Shown in pieces: positions 21,548 through 21,560 of a stretch of 21,560 nucleotides of DNA. Every line of letters starts with the position of its first letter. Position 1 is the stretch's first letter. The position numbers were made by a program, and so were the translations under genes. Source of the DNA: a virus. Below the pieces are notes generated by a model. That model was not told the DNA's origin. It saw only the letters and a program-made list of their open reading frames with translations, and did not search any database. The DNA is taken from IMG/VR virus record IMGVR_UViG_3300025759_000827, positions 1 to 21,560 of that record; one strand, 5' to 3'.

Positions 21548-21560
21548 ATAGGATGCAATA

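Noticed and set aside
1-21560. CRISPR array, tRNA, rRNA or insertion sequence
   Set aside because: No regularly spaced repeats, no cloverleaf-like sequence with a TTCGA-type arm outside coding regions, and no transposase-like frame or flanking inverted repeats were seen; gaps are too short to hold them.

Overview
The window looks like a piece of a tailed double-stranded DNA virus of an archaeon, most plausibly one of the marine planktonic euryarchaeal viruses (magrovirus-like viruses of Marine Group II/Poseidoniales). This placement is inference, not the result of a search. The basis is the pairing of an archaeal/eukaryotic-type replication set (family B DNA polymerase, PCNA-like clamp, PriS/PriL-like primase, ERCC4/XPF-type nuclease, iron-sulfur RecB/Cas4-type nuclease, RecA/Sak4-like ATPase fragment) with a siphovirus tail module. 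AT-rich TATA-like boxes at a fixed distance from start codons and GGTGA-type Shine-Dalgarno sequences also fit an archaeal host. No host gene, tRNA, rRNA, CRISPR array or transposon was seen.

Layout. Positions 1-7313 (plus strand) are the replication/recombination half: a recombinase-like ATPase cut by the window edge, sliding clamp, helix-turn-helix protein, two tiny zinc-binding ORFs, DNA polymerase B, a zinc-ribbon protein, a RecB/Cas4-like nuclease, another small zinc ribbon, a fused primase, another small zinc ribbon, and an ERCC4 nuclease. Most genes touch or overlap (GTGA and ATGA overlaps). The few real gaps carry a repeated promoter-like element exactly 30 bp ahead of the ATG, which suggests leaderless transcripts.

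Positions 7300-21560 (minus strand, read right to left) are the virion half in standard siphovirus order: two tiny membrane proteins, head-tail adaptor, neck protein, a lectin-like domain fused to a tail terminator, tail tube, a small ORF, two tail-assembly chaperones joined by a predicted programmed -1 frameshift, tape measure, and a 2,320-residue tail hub/tip protein. Two gaps here hold another TATA-like element, 47 bp ahead of the ATG in both. The two halves converge and overlap by 14 bp at 7300-7313. Terminase, portal and capsid genes are presumably just beyond the right edge, and helicase or clamp-loader genes beyond the left.

Most noteworthy points: the CCCTTTT slippery heptamer between the chaperone genes; changed catalytic motifs in the polymerase (GHTDS instead of GDTDS, plus changes in motifs A and B); a PriS-PriL-like single-chain primase; small zinc-binding proteins inserted between nearly all replication enzymes; two promoter classes with different fixed spacing; and a lectin-like domain fused to a tail terminator. 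There is no long gene-free stretch; the largest gaps are about 35-50 bp.
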